DNA of 64,000 nucleotides from Paenibacillus plantiphilus (GCF_927798095.1 NZ_CAKMMF010000013.1:62001-126000); one strand, 5' to 3'; positions 34,431 through 42,884 are shown, counted from the first letter of the stretch. The notes: generated by a model from the letters alone, not told the origin. Numbers and translations are program-made.

Positions 34431-34789
34431 TGACGGCGTTGCTTCTTGTTGCCCTTGGAGGCTCACTTGGCGCAATTTTGCGCTATGGAATCGGCCGCTG
34501 GTTCGTTAACCAAGGCTGGAGGCCTCATTGGGGTACATTGCTCATTAACGCCACAGGCGCATTGCTGCTCGGCGTCATTACAGGCTGGGGATGGGACAAG
34601 AGCATGGCAGCCTCTTATCCATTTGCTGGTATTGGTTTTCTGGGCGGCTTCACGACGTTTTCTACGTATTGCGTTCAATTGGCTGATATGATAAGCAAGC
34701 GGCAATATGCGGATTGCATCATCTATTTGGCAATGACGGTTGGATGTGGTTTCTTGCTCGCTGCAATGGGCTACATAATGACACAATAA
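34430..34789 (+). CDS. crcB: Fluoride channel subunit CrcB/Fluc, second copy
   Basis: 119 residues from ATG 34430, which shares one base with the stop of the first copy (TGATG); GTG 34427 is an alternative start. Signatures GGSLGAILRYGIGR, GTLLINATGALLLG and GFLGGFTTFSTYCVQ. Partner of the preceding gene in a heterodimeric fluoride channel. EPSP synthase-like aroA follows 37 bases downstream, making a four-gene unit aroK-crcB-crcB-aroA. Confidence 0.93.
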   Translation: MTALLLVALGGSLGAILRYGIGRWFVNQGWRPHWGTLLINATGALLLGVITGWGWDKSMAASYPFAGIGFLGGFTTFSTYCVQLADMISKRQYADCIIYLAMTVGCGFLLAAMGYIMTQ

Positions 34790-34826
34790 TTACAGATACT
34801 TTATATATAAAGGAGCAAATAATTTC

Positions 34827-36119
34827 ATGGACGTTATCGTTACCCCTACTCCCCGACTGCAAGGGGAAATTCAAGCACTCTCTTCCAAAAATTACACGAC
34901 TCGCTACCTGCTGGTTGCAGCTTTGGCGGAAGGAACAAGCACGATTTATTATCCTGCCCACAGCGAGGACAGCGATGCGATGCGCCGTTGTATTCGCGAT
35001 CTTGGCGCAACGATAGAAGAGGATGACGAGAAAATCGTCATTACCGGTTTTGGCCGCAATCCTAGCGATGTCAAGGAGCTTGATGTAGGCAATGCAGGCG
35101 CGGTTCTGCGCTTCCTTATGGCGATCGCAGCGCTTAGCCCGGAGGTAACGTTCATTAATCGATATCCGGATTCCTTGGGCAAACGTCCGCATGATGATCT
35201 GATCGATGCGCTTGGCCAGCTAGGAGTGGAGGTCCAGCACCGCGAAGGCAAGCTGCCGATCACAATTCGTGGCGGCAAGCCGCGCGGAGGGAAAATAACA
35301 GTGTCCGGCAGCGTCAGCTCGCAATTCCTCAGCGCGCTTCTGTTCCTGACACCATTGCTGGAAGAGGATAGTGAAATTGAAGTTCTGCATGATTTGAAAT
35401 CCAAGGTTGTAGTCGGTCAGACACTGGAGGTATTGGAGCAAGCAGGCATCGTTATTGAGGCAAGCGAGGATCTGATGCATTATCGTGTAGCTGGACGGCA
35501 GCGCTACGAAGCGAAGAAATATATTGTGCAAGGCGACTACCCGGGCTCTGCCGCTATTCTTGCCGCTGCAGCCGTTACGAATTCCGATATTATTGTGCAC
35601 CGTCTTGAGGAGAAGAGCAAGCAGGGCGAGCGCGCAATTATTGATGTTCTGCGCGCGATGGAGGTTCCGCTTACGCATGAGAACGGAATTGTCCGTGTTC
35701 AAGGCAATGGCAAGCTCAAGGCGCTAGAGTTTGATGGAGACAAAGCAACCGACGCTGTTCTGGCGATGGTTGCGGCGGCTGTATTCGCGGAGGGCACTTC
35801 ACGCTTCTATGACGTGGAGAACTTGCGCTTCAAGGAATGCGACCGGATTACGGATTACTTGAATGAGCTGCGCAAGGCGGGGGCGAACGTGGAAGAGCGC
35901 CGCGATGAAATTATCGTTCATGGCCGGCCGGAAGGCGTGGAAGGTGGAGTCGAAATTAACGCACACTATGATCATCGGGTCATCATGGCGCTGACTGTTG
36001 TCGGGCTTCGCGCGAAGGAGCCGATTCGGATTCGCGATGCGCATCATGTTGCCAAATCGTACCCGATATTCTTCGATCATCTGAGAGCACTGGGCGCTAA
36101 CATCGAGTGGGTGGAATAA
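34827..36119 (+). CDS. aroA: EPSP synthase (3-phosphoshikimate 1-carboxyvinyltransferase), divergent type
   Basis: 430 residues with most active-site landmarks: Lys21 and Arg26 in SSKNYTTR, KRPHDDL, VSSQFLSALL, TDAVLAMVAAAVFAEG (catalytic Asp), LRFKECDRI, YDHRVIMA and VAKSYPIFFDHL. It joins shikimate-3-phosphate and PEP. Two normally invariant motifs differ: PGSKS is SSKN (Ser to Asn after Lys21), and NAGT becomes NAGA (Ala92, the site of Thr97 in E. coli) with Phe96 at the E. coli Pro101 site. It may be a bona fide enzyme of a variant class or a paralogue. AAAGGAG precedes the ATG. Confidence 0.88.
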   Translation: MDVIVTPTPRLQGEIQALSSKNYTTRYLLVAALAEGTSTIYYPAHSEDSDAMRRCIRDLGATIEEDDEKIVITGFGRNPSDVKELDVGNAGAVLRFLMAIAALSPEVTFINRYPDSLGKRPHDDLIDALGQLGVEVQHREGKLPITIRGGKPRGGKITVSGSVSSQFLSALLFLTPLLEEDSEIEVLHDLKSKVVVGQTLEVLEQAGIVIEASEDLMHYRVAGRQRYEAKKYIVQGDYPGSAAILAAAAVTNSDIIVHRLEEKSKQGERAIIDVLRAMEVPLTHENGIVRVQGNGKLKALEFDGDKATDAVLAMVAAAVFAEGTSRFYDVENLRFKECDRITDYLNELRKAGANVEERRDEIIVHGRPEGVEGGVEINAHYDHRVIMALTVVGLRAKEPIRIRDAHHVAKSYPIFFDHLRALGANIEWVE

Positions 36120-36155
36120 CAATTTCGTTATTATTGAAAGGAAGTGCAGGTTGAT

Positions 36156-36590
36156 ATGGCATACGAGAGCCCAACAAGAGAAGAGATCAAACGCATACTT
36201 GAGGACAGTCATACAATAGCGGTTGTTGGTCTATCCGACAAGCCGGATCGCACCTCTTACATGGTAGCAGAAGCAATGCAGGCAAAGGGCTATCGTATTA
36301 TTCCAGTTAACCCCAATGCGGACAGCATTCTTGGTGAGAAAAGCTATGCTTCTCTAAAGGATATTCCGGAGAAGGTGGATATTGTTAATGTATTCCGTCG
36401 CAGCGAGCATACGCCGCCGATTGCCGAGGAAGCGGTATCGATTGGCGCAGCGTCTATTTGGCTGCAGCTTGGCATTGCCAATGATGAGACGGCAGCTATT
36501 GCGAAGCAAGGCGGCTTGAAGGTCGTTATGGACCGCTGTATTAAGGTGGAAGATGCGATTCTGCTGCCTCAAGGAAAATCCAAATCCTAA
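36156..36590 (+). CDS. CoA-binding protein (YccU/YneT family)
   Basis: 144 residues from ATG 36156 (MAYESPTREEI); a GTG at 36144 touches the ribosome-binding site AAAGGAAG. A Rossmann-like fold: TIAVVGLSDKPDRTSYMVAE, GYRIIPVNPNADSILGEKSY, PEKVDIVNVFRRSEHTPPIA and AASIWLQLGIANDE, the layout of small CoA-binding domain proteins related to succinyl-CoA synthetase. The biological role is not known. It lies 36 bases after aroA and is likely cotranscribed. Confidence 0.85.
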   Translation: MAYESPTREEIKRILEDSHTIAVVGLSDKPDRTSYMVAEAMQAKGYRIIPVNPNADSILGEKSYASLKDIPEKVDIVNVFRRSEHTPPIAEEAVSIGAASIWLQLGIANDETAAIAKQGGLKVVMDRCIKVEDAILLPQGKSKS

Positions 36591-36691
36591 CGGTTATAAA
36601 AAACGGCCGTTCTCCTCACACTAAGAGAGGCTTCGAAGGACCGCTGCAGGTCGCAAGAGGCCAACTCTTACCATTTCAAGGAGGACAACCC

Positions 36692-37441
36692 GTGAACCCG
36701 ATGTCGAATCAGCAAGGCCAATTTTCAAACCAGCAACTGTTCAATAACCAGCAGCAATCTAACTTTCAGAACAGGTATCAGCCTGCTGGTTATGTGCAAT
36801 CGCATTATCAAGGCTTGCCCAAGAATGCTTTTGCTAACAGCAGCCCAGTAATTGCGCATACCGGCTACTCGGCGGCGCCTCAGCAAAGCTACGGCATTTC
36901 TTCCTCCAATGCGTTCGCACAGAACCAGAACAATGCTTATGGCGCTTCGAACAGTAACGTTGGTCCTGTGATTTCGCATGTCGGATATCAAGCTGGACAA
37001 GACTTCTATCCGACAGGAACGACGACATCGATGGGCTCGAATTTCTCCAATCAGCAATCTGCTCAAACGGGACAGCAGCCTGTTATATCCCATGTGGGGT
37101 ATACAGCGGGGCAGAACTTCCAGGCAAGCGGATCGCAGTATGGACAGCAGCACCAACAACAGCTGCAACAGAATCAGAACTTTAATCAGAACTATAGCTT
37201 CAATCAGAATCAACCAGCAGGCCAGTCCTTTGGCGGCAGCTATGGCGGCAGCAGCAATTTTGCTGGCAATGCGCATGCTGCAACGTCATACAATCCTGTC
37301 TATCAAGCAACGAATGCAGCTGCCAACAGCGGCCCAGTTATCTCGAAGCTTGGCTACAGCGCAGGCACGCAGCAGGGCGGAGCTTATCAATCCGCACAGG
37401 GCGGTTATGGCGTGAATTCCGGGTTTCTGCAACGCTTCTAG
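36692..37441 (+). CDS. Q/N/G/S-rich repeat protein with PVIxxxGYxAG motif
   Basis: 249 residues, no signal peptide. More than a third is Gln, Asn, Ser or Gly. A short motif recurs four times: SPVIAHTGYSA (about 50), GPVISHVGYQAG (about 91), QPVISHVGYTAG (about 130) and GPVISKLGYSAG (about 216), spaced by tracts such as QQHQQQLQQNQNFNQNYSFN. The composition suits a structural, self-assembling or spore-coat protein, but no family is recognised. AAGGAGG precedes the start. Its own terminator follows at 37475. Confidence 0.75.
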   Translation: MNPMSNQQGQFSNQQLFNNQQQSNFQNRYQPAGYVQSHYQGLPKNAFANSSPVIAHTGYSAAPQQSYGISSSNAFAQNQNNAYGASNSNVGPVISHVGYQAGQDFYPTGTTTSMGSNFSNQQSAQTGQQPVISHVGYTAGQNFQASGSQYGQQHQQQLQQNQNFNQNYSFNQNQPAGQSFGGSYGGSSNFAGNAHAATSYNPVYQATNAAANSGPVISKLGYSAGTQQGGAYQSAQGGYGVNSGFLQRF

Positions 37442-37474
37442 AGCGATGTTTTGAGCTCGGCATGAAGGATGAGC

Positions 37475-37506
37475 GGCGGGCCACATTGGTCCGCCTCTTT
37501 CTTTTG
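37475..37506 (+). terminator. Rho-independent terminator
   Basis: GGCGGGCC (37475-37482) and GGTCCGCC (37488-37495) around ACATT, followed by TCTTTCTTTT. Ends the Q/N-rich gene; its T-run merges into the -35 of the next promoter. Confidence 0.85.
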
Positions 37507-37532
37507 ACAAAGCGAAAGCAAACCCTTACTCT
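37504..37532 (+). promoter_or_regulatory. Candidate promoter of the PTS genes
   Basis: TTGACA (37504-37509) is a perfect -35; 17 bases on is TACTCT, a poor -10 (3 of 6). The spacer holds AAAGCGAAAGCAAA, a partial cre-like core. ATG of the permease gene is 46 bases downstream. Weak -10 suggests activator dependence or a wrong call. Confidence 0.4.
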
Positions 37533-37577
37533 TGAAATAGACAGGTTTAGGAGCGGAGTAAGAGAGGAGGAATGCGA

Positions 37578-39458
37578 ATGAACATTATGGGTCACCTGCA
37601 GCAATTGGGACGGTCTTTGATGCTGCCGATGATTGTATTGCCTGGCGCGGCTATATTTTTAAGCTTAAGCGGCTTGCCGTGGGCGGAGATGGGAATGCCG
37701 GGTATTCCGGGACATCTTCAGACGGCTGGTGAAGCGCTATTCGCGTTTCTACCTTATATTTTTGCGTTTGGTGTCGCAATGGGGATGACTAGCAATGCCG
37801 GTGCAGCAGGACTCGCAGCTTTGGCCGGCATGTTCATATATACGGGCATCATTAATTCCAGTCATTACGAGCTTGAGCCGACCGTCTTCACAGGTGTTGT
37901 GATCGGACTCGTGACAAGTTTGTTCCATGAACAATTCAAGACGATCAAGTTTCCGGAATACATACAGTTTTTCGGTGGCCCCCGATTCGTACCGCTAGTT
38001 GTGAGCGCATTCTCTGTCATCTGGGGTATTGTAATGGTCAAGCAAGCACCGAATTTGCATAACGCACTGATTGAACTGGGTGATGTCGTTTCATCCGGCG
38101 GAGGATTTGGTGTTTTCTTATTTGGTTTCGTTCTGCGGATACTCGTCGTATTCGGCTTGCATCATCTTGTCAGCCATGTGTTCTGGTTTCAGGTAGGCGG
38201 CTATGAGACGGATGGAGCAATGGTTTTTGGAGATTTGCCCCGCTTCTTCGCAGGCGATCCTACCGCAGGCGCATTTATGGCTGGCTTGTATCCGACCATG
38301 ATGTTCGCGCTGCCGGCAATCGCATTCGCCATCATACATGAGGCAAGGGAAGACCTGAAGCCCAAGATTCGCAAAACTTTTCTTACAGCGGCGCTGGCAT
38401 CATTCCTGACGGGTGTGACGGAGCCGGTTGAATTTGCTTTTCTTTTCGTAGCGCCATATTTGTTCGTTGTACACGCTTTGCTGTCCGGATTTATGATGTG
38501 GCTGACCTATGAGCTGGGCATCCGGCACGGCTTCTCCTTCTCAGCGGGGGCGATAGACTTCTCCATTAATGAGCATCTGGCAACCAAGGGCTGGCTGCTC
38601 ATTCCAATCGGAATTGTCTTTGGACTACTCTATTATGTTCTCTTTCGATGGGCGATACGAAGGTTTCGCATTCCGACACCGGGCCGAGAGGAAGGCTCGC
38701 ATCTGGATGAATGGGCAGGTGATATTCCTTATCGGGCGCCGCTTATTCTACAGGCTATTGGCGGCAAAGAGAACATCCATAAGATGGAAGCCTGCATTAC
38801 CCGTCTTAGACTGAAGGTTGTCAGCGATAAGCGAATTGACATCAAAGCGCTCAAGCATTTGGGAGCGGCTGGCGTAATCCGATTGGGCGGCGGCAATGTG
38901 CAGATTGTATTCGGAACCTACTCGGAGCTGATCAGGGAAGAGATGCACAAGGTGATTCAGCGAGACATCTCGCGGGTATCCTTCTGCTCGCCAATGCAGG
39001 GCAGGATGATAGCGCTTAGCGAAGTGCCCGATCCGATTTTTGCCGGCAAGCTTGTGGGCGAAGGGGTAGCTTTTATTCCGGATAAGGGCGAGCTGGTTTC
39101 ACCTGTTAACGGTATAGTCATTCATATATATCCTTCTATGCACGCACTCGGCATACGAACACCGGAGGGACTTGAGGTCCTGCTGCATATCGGAATCGAC
39201 ACTTCCCAGATGAAAGGGAAAGGATTCACTGCATTCGTCAAAGAGGGCGATGCGGTCATTCCTGGCCAGCTTCTTATTAAATTCGATATACCGCTTATTC
39301 GTCAAAGCAGCAAGTCACTGGCTACGCCAATGGTCATTACGAATGCAGACCTGGTCCAGTCGTGGAGCTATGCGCCTTTCAAAAGCGTTAAGCGGGGTCA
39401 AACCTCGGTAATGTCAGTCGTTCTGAAAGAGAGAAGCGTTGGAGGGGATTCGGAGTGA
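37578..39458 (+). CDS. PTS glucose/N-acetylglucosamine-type permease EIICBA
   Basis: 626 residues from ATG 37578, seven bases after GAGGAGG (an ATG at 37572 is too close). Domain order EIIC (1-375, about ten helices, with GVTEPVEFAFLF and HGFSFSAGAID), EIIB (about 390-465, phosphorylated Cys406 in ACITRLRLK), EIIA (about 475-620, phosphorylated His537 in LLHIGIDT). It imports and phosphorylates a sugar. The EIIC loops resemble NagE (N-acetylglucosamine) more than PtsG, but glucose cannot be excluded. The stop overlaps the enzyme I start by four bases (GTGA). Confidence 0.92.
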   Translation: MNIMGHLQQLGRSLMLPMIVLPGAAIFLSLSGLPWAEMGMPGIPGHLQTAGEALFAFLPYIFAFGVAMGMTSNAGAAGLAALAGMFIYTGIINSSHYELEPTVFTGVVIGLVTSLFHEQFKTIKFPEYIQFFGGPRFVPLVVSAFSVIWGIVMVKQAPNLHNALIELGDVVSSGGGFGVFLFGFVLRILVVFGLHHLVSHVFWFQVGGYETDGAMVFGDLPRFFAGDPTAGAFMAGLYPTMMFALPAIAFAIIHEAREDLKPKIRKTFLTAALASFLTGVTEPVEFAFLFVAPYLFVVHALLSGFMMWLTYELGIRHGFSFSAGAIDFSINEHLATKGWLLIPIGIVFGLLYYVLFRWAIRRFRIPTPGREEGSHLDEWAGDIPYRAPLILQAIGGKENIHKMEACITRLRLKVVSDKRIDIKALKHLGAAGVIRLGGGNVQIVFGTYSELIREEMHKVIQRDISRVSFCSPMQGRMIALSEVPDPIFAGKLVGEGVAFIPDKGELVSPVNGIVIHIYPSMHALGIRTPEGLEVLLHIGIDTSQMKGKGFTAFVKEGDAVIPGQLLIKFDIPLIRQSSKSLATPMVITNADLVQSWSYAPFKSVKRGQTSVMSVVLKERSVGGDSE

Positions 39459-41200
39459 TTCAAGGAATAGGGGCATCATTCGGTATTGCTATTGGAAAAG
39501 CGTTCGTACTGCCGAATTGGGAGTGGGATCTGCCTGAGCAAAAAATCGATGTGGCCGATTTGGCCCGCGAGTTTGATCGCTTGTATGAAGGTATTCGAAC
39601 TTCCAAGGTAGAGATTGAGCAAATGAAGGATGAGCTTCGAGAGGTAGTCGGCACAGAAGAAAGCTACATCTTTGACGCTCATCTGGCGATCCTGGAAGAT
39701 CCAGTCTTTATGAACGAAATTCAAGGTATCATTCAGCGTCAATATAAAGCTGCTGAGGTGGCAGTCAAGGAAGCGATCGACCATTTTGTAACGATGTTTG
39801 ATCTTCTCGATGATGAATATATGAAGGAGCGGGCACTGGATATCAAGGATGTTGGCAATCGGCTGCTCAAGCATTTGCTTGGGGCGCCGGAGATTACACT
39901 GCCTGCTGATACGCAGCCCTTCATACTGGTTGCGAAGGAGCTGTCTCCTTCACAGCTGGCGCATCTGAATCCGAAGCATGTGCTAGGCATTGCGACGCTG
40001 GCTGGAAGCACGACATCACATTCCTCCATTATGGCCAGAGCGCTCGGTATTCCGCTTGTTGTGGGCCTGGAGTCCAAGCTTGAGGATGCGATTCAGACAG
40101 GGGACTATCTCATACTGGATGGTGCATCAGGCATCGTGCATTTGGAGCCGGATACAGAGCTCACGAAGCATTATTCTGAGCTGCACGCTCTGCAAAAGGA
40201 AGCCACACAGCGGCTCAAAGGCATTATTGATATTAAGCCGATGACCAAGGACGGCAAGGAGATGGAGCTGGCCGCTAATATAAGCTCGCTTAAGGAGCTG
40301 GATGTTGCTCTGAGCAGCGGTACGAACGGTGTGGGACTGTTCAGAACGGAATTTCTGTACATGGACCGCCACCGGCTGCCGCAGGAAGAAGAGCAGTTTG
40401 AGGTCTATCGGAGCGTAGCAGATAAGCTGGAGGGCAGACCGCTTATTATTCGGACATTGGATATCGGTGGAGACAAGCAGCTTGATTATTTCGAGCTGCC
40501 AGAGGAAGAGAATCCCTTTCTTGGTTACCGTGCCATACGCATTTGTCTGGACAAAACAGATTTGTTTAAAACGCAGCTGAGAGCTATACTGCGTGCGAGC
40601 TGCCATGGAAAAGTGAAAATTATGTATCCGCTCATTTCTTCTATTGATGAGGTTCGCGCCGCAAATGCGCTGTTGAACGAAGCGAAGCAAGAACTGACTG
40701 AAGCGGGTCATCGCTTTCAGGAGGATATTGAGGTCGGTGTGATGATTGAGCTGCCCGCAGCGGTTATGATTGCAGATTTATTGGCAGAGGAAGTCGATTT
40801 CTTCAGCATCGGCACGAATGATCTCGTTCAGTTCACACTAGCTGTAGATCGCATGAACGATCAAATCTCGCATATGTATGAGCCCTTCCATCCAGCGGTG
40901 CTGAGAATGCTTAAGCAGACAGTTGAGGCGGCAAAGAGAGCGGGCATACATATCGGGGTGTGCGGCGAAATGGCAGGAGACCTGCGGGCGCTGCCGATTT
41001 GGCTTGCCCTTGATGTTGATGAGCTAAGTATGTCCTCCAATGCGATATTGCCTATAAAAGAACGGCTGCTTCGCCTGAAGCAGGAAGACAGCCGTTCCAC
41101 ATTTGATGAGCTGCTCGCATGCAGAACGAGCAAAGAGATTCATGAGGTACTGGCCAGAGGCTACGATTCTCGCAGCGCATCCACGAATGCTTTGGCATAA
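39455..41200 (+). CDS. ptsI: PTS enzyme I (phosphoenolpyruvate-protein phosphotransferase)
   Basis: 581 residues from GTG 39455. Active His189 in LAGSTTSHSSIMARALGIP; PEP-binding domain with ANISSLKELDVALSSG, FRTEFLYMDR and ICGEMAGD-like VCGEMAGDLRALP. It moves phosphate from PEP to HPr. In most Bacillota ptsH (HPr) precedes ptsI; here EIICBA precedes it and no ptsH is in the window except an HPr-like gene at 60142 without the histidine. It may be a second enzyme I, or ptsH lies elsewhere. Its last 40 bases overlap the convergent DJ-1 gene. Confidence 0.93.
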   Translation: MIQGIGASFGIAIGKAFVLPNWEWDLPEQKIDVADLAREFDRLYEGIRTSKVEIEQMKDELREVVGTEESYIFDAHLAILEDPVFMNEIQGIIQRQYKAAEVAVKEAIDHFVTMFDLLDDEYMKERALDIKDVGNRLLKHLLGAPEITLPADTQPFILVAKELSPSQLAHLNPKHVLGIATLAGSTTSHSSIMARALGIPLVVGLESKLEDAIQTGDYLILDGASGIVHLEPDTELTKHYSELHALQKEATQRLKGIIDIKPMTKDGKEMELAANISSLKELDVALSSGTNGVGLFRTEFLYMDRHRLPQEEEQFEVYRSVADKLEGRPLIIRTLDIGGDKQLDYFELPEEENPFLGYRAIRICLDKTDLFKTQLRAILRASCHGKVKIMYPLISSIDEVRAANALLNEAKQELTEAGHRFQEDIEVGVMIELPAAVMIADLLAEEVDFFSIGTNDLVQFTLAVDRMNDQISHMYEPFHPAVLRMLKQTVEAAKRAGIHIGVCGEMAGDLRALPIWLALDVDELSMSSNAILPIKERLLRLKQEDSRSTFDELLACRTSKEIHEVLARGYDSRSASTNALA

Positions 41201-41685
41201 GGCGGAAGATCCGGCGGACGGCGCGAGGAGATCAGATTGCCATCGACAACGACTGGCTCGTCAATCCAGGTAGCGCCTGCATTCTCCATGTCATCCCGAA
41301 TGCCTGGCGTGGAGGTTACTTTGCGGCCTGTCAATATTTTCGCTGATATAAGTACCCAGCCTGCGTGGCAGATTTGGCCGATTGGCTTGCGTGCTGTGTC
41401 CAGCTCCTGTACAACTTTCAGTACTTTGGGATAGCGGCGCAGCTTGTCCGGGGCCCAACCGCCAGGAACGAGCAGGCCGTCAATTTCCGTGCTGTTTATT
41501 TCATCGAAGGACATATCTGCCTTCGCGGGTACGCCGTATTTTCCGATATGGGTACGACCCTTCTCGGGCCCTGCGAACAGGACGACAGCGCCTTCTTCAC
41601 GCACGCGGTATACGGGATACCAAAGCTCCAAATCTTCAAATTCATCATCCAATAGACAGATTACTACTTTGCCTTGCAAGGTCAT
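41161..41685 (-). CDS. DJ-1/PfpI-family protein
   Basis: 174 residues. The nucleophile elbow is QICHAGWVLISAK (cysteine in the ICHA motif), preceded by DGLLVPGGWAPDKLRRYP; the first strand is KVVICLLDDEFEDLELWYP. PfpI/YhbO-type proteins act as proteases or as glyoxalase/deglycase on methylglyoxal-modified molecules; which applies here is unclear. Its 3' end overlaps the end of ptsI tail-to-tail by 40 bases. AGGAGG precedes the ATG. Confidence 0.92.
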   Translation of the reverse strand: MTLQGKVVICLLDDEFEDLELWYPVYRVREEGAVVLFAGPEKGRTHIGKYGVPAKADMSFDEINSTEIDGLLVPGGWAPDKLRRYPKVLKVVQELDTARKPIGQICHAGWVLISAKILTGRKVTSTPGIRDDMENAGATWIDEPVVVDGNLISSRRPPDLPPYAKAFVDALRES

Positions 41686-41740
41686 GGTCAGAAGCCTCCT
41701 TATAATGGCCTATCTCATTAATTGTAACGAAGGAGAATGA

Positions 41741-42190
41741 ATGAAGCAAATATACGATCGTAAACGAAGGGGTTCTGTTGACGAGATTCATAGAAGCAAA
41801 TGGCGGTTTGTTCCGGCAATTGCGGTCATGGCGGTAATATTTATGTTCTCCTCGCGTACGGGGGATGATCTCGATTCGGTGCTGCCGTGGTTTCAGGAGC
41901 TGTTTCCTGCAATGACGAGCTTTGATTGGGGGCACTTTGCTGCTTATTTTATACTAGCGCTTGCTGTTGATTACGGCTTCGGTGCTAGAGGAGATAGCTG
42001 GAAGAGCAAGCTGCTCATTGTTGTTATCTGTGGTTTATACGGGGTTTCCGATGAGTATCATCAATCGTTTGTCGGTGGTCGTTCCCCTGATATTTACGAT
42101 ATTCGCAACGATTGCATCGGTGCTGCAATCGCTGTTCTGATCATCGCGATACCGGTAATCCGCAAGCGCTGGAGAAGAATAGCGCCATAA
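41741..42190 (+). CDS. VanZ-like membrane protein
   Basis: 149 residues. Motifs of the VanZ family: FMFSSRTGDDLD, FDWGHFAAYFILALAVDYGF and YGVSDEYHQSFVGGRSPDIYD followed by DCIGAAIAVL. About four helices. VanZ is linked to low-level teicoplanin resistance, but chromosomal VanZ-like proteins are widespread with unknown roles. GAAGGAG precedes the ATG. Divergent from the DJ-1 gene. Confidence 0.88.
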   Translation: MKQIYDRKRRGSVDEIHRSKWRFVPAIAVMAVIFMFSSRTGDDLDSVLPWFQELFPAMTSFDWGHFAAYFILALAVDYGFGARGDSWKSKLLIVVICGLYGVSDEYHQSFVGGRSPDIYDIRNDCIGAAIAVLIIAIPVIRKRWRRIAP

Positions 42191-42320
42191 GCCCGAGGAT
42201 GTAAAAATTGCATAATTGTATGAAGAAGGACTTTATCTGGAATGGGTCGAATACCTTATCGTCAAGCGAACCACTGCTAGTTTCGTTCTGCTATTTAATG
42301 AAGATGATTTTTTACGAGCT

Positions 42321-42374
42321 AGTTTTGCTGCGCAAAACTAAGAGAACGCTTAGGAAGTTTTGCTGCGCAAAACT
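42321..42374. repeat. Two palindromic repeats (AGTTTTGC-TGC-GCAAAACT), first pair
   Basis: Copies at 42321-42339 and 42356-42374, 35 bases apart, each a perfect inverted repeat with 8-base arms around TGC and each followed by AAGAG-n-n-CTCTTA. The same unit forms the array at 42733-42868. The gap 42191-42884 holds no credible gene; a 62-codon frame at 42208-42396 runs through these repeats and lacks a ribosome-binding site. Confidence 0.85.
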
Positions 42375-42453
42375 AAGAGGACTCTTACGAAGCTAGTACC
42401 CTGACCACTTCTGAATAAAGGTTTGGCACCGACAAGCAGGCCCGTGTTGACCC

Positions 42454-42582
42454 ATTGTATATGAATAATCACATACATTTGGCCTTCAAGAAGCTAAATT
42501 CGCGATTGTATACGATAAATCACATACAATCCGCCTTCAAGAAGCAAAATTTGCGATTGTATACGATAAATCACATACAATT
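42454..42582. repeat. Three-copy 51-bp tandem repeat
   Basis: Units start at 42454, 42505 and 42556 and open with ATTGTATA-n-GATAAATCACAT followed by ACAAT, a short inverted repeat (ATTGTAT/ATACAAT), then CGCCTTCAAGAAGC. A fourth, decayed version appears near 42615 (TCACATAGAATG). No gene is seen here. Confidence 0.85.
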
Positions 42583-42732
42583 CGCAATATAGCAACGTGG
42601 AACCCGTTCTGTTCGGAAAATCACATAGAATGAATACGGGCGAGCTTGTTCATGATCGCTCATGATTGAAGGTCTAACTCTGCACTTCTCGCTTGTTTAC
42701 TTAAACCATTAATTTGATGCGGTCAAGGCACT

Positions 42733-42868
42733 AGCTTTACTGAGCAAAACTAAGAAAATCCTTACGAAGCTAGTTTTGCTGCGCAAAACTAAGAGAATTC
42801 TTACGAAGCCAGTTTTGCTGCGCAAAACTAAGAGAATTCTTACGAAGCCAGTTTTGCTGCGCAAAACT
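42733..42868. repeat. Four-copy 39-bp palindromic array before the zinc-ribbon gene
   Basis: Palindromes at 42733-42751 (degenerate), 42772-42790, 42811-42829 and 42850-42868 lie exactly 39 bases apart. Each intact copy folds as AGTTTTGC-TGC-GCAAAACT and is followed by AAGAGAATTCTTACGAAGC. The last copy ends 2 bases before the AAGGAG site of the next gene, so the array would form a row of hairpins in its 5' leader. Confidence 0.92.
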
Positions 42869-42884
42869 TTAAGGAGTGACCATT

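Noticed and set aside
42208-42396. 62-codon open frame in the repeat-rich gap
   Set aside because: It runs through two copies of the palindromic repeat and has no ribosome-binding site.
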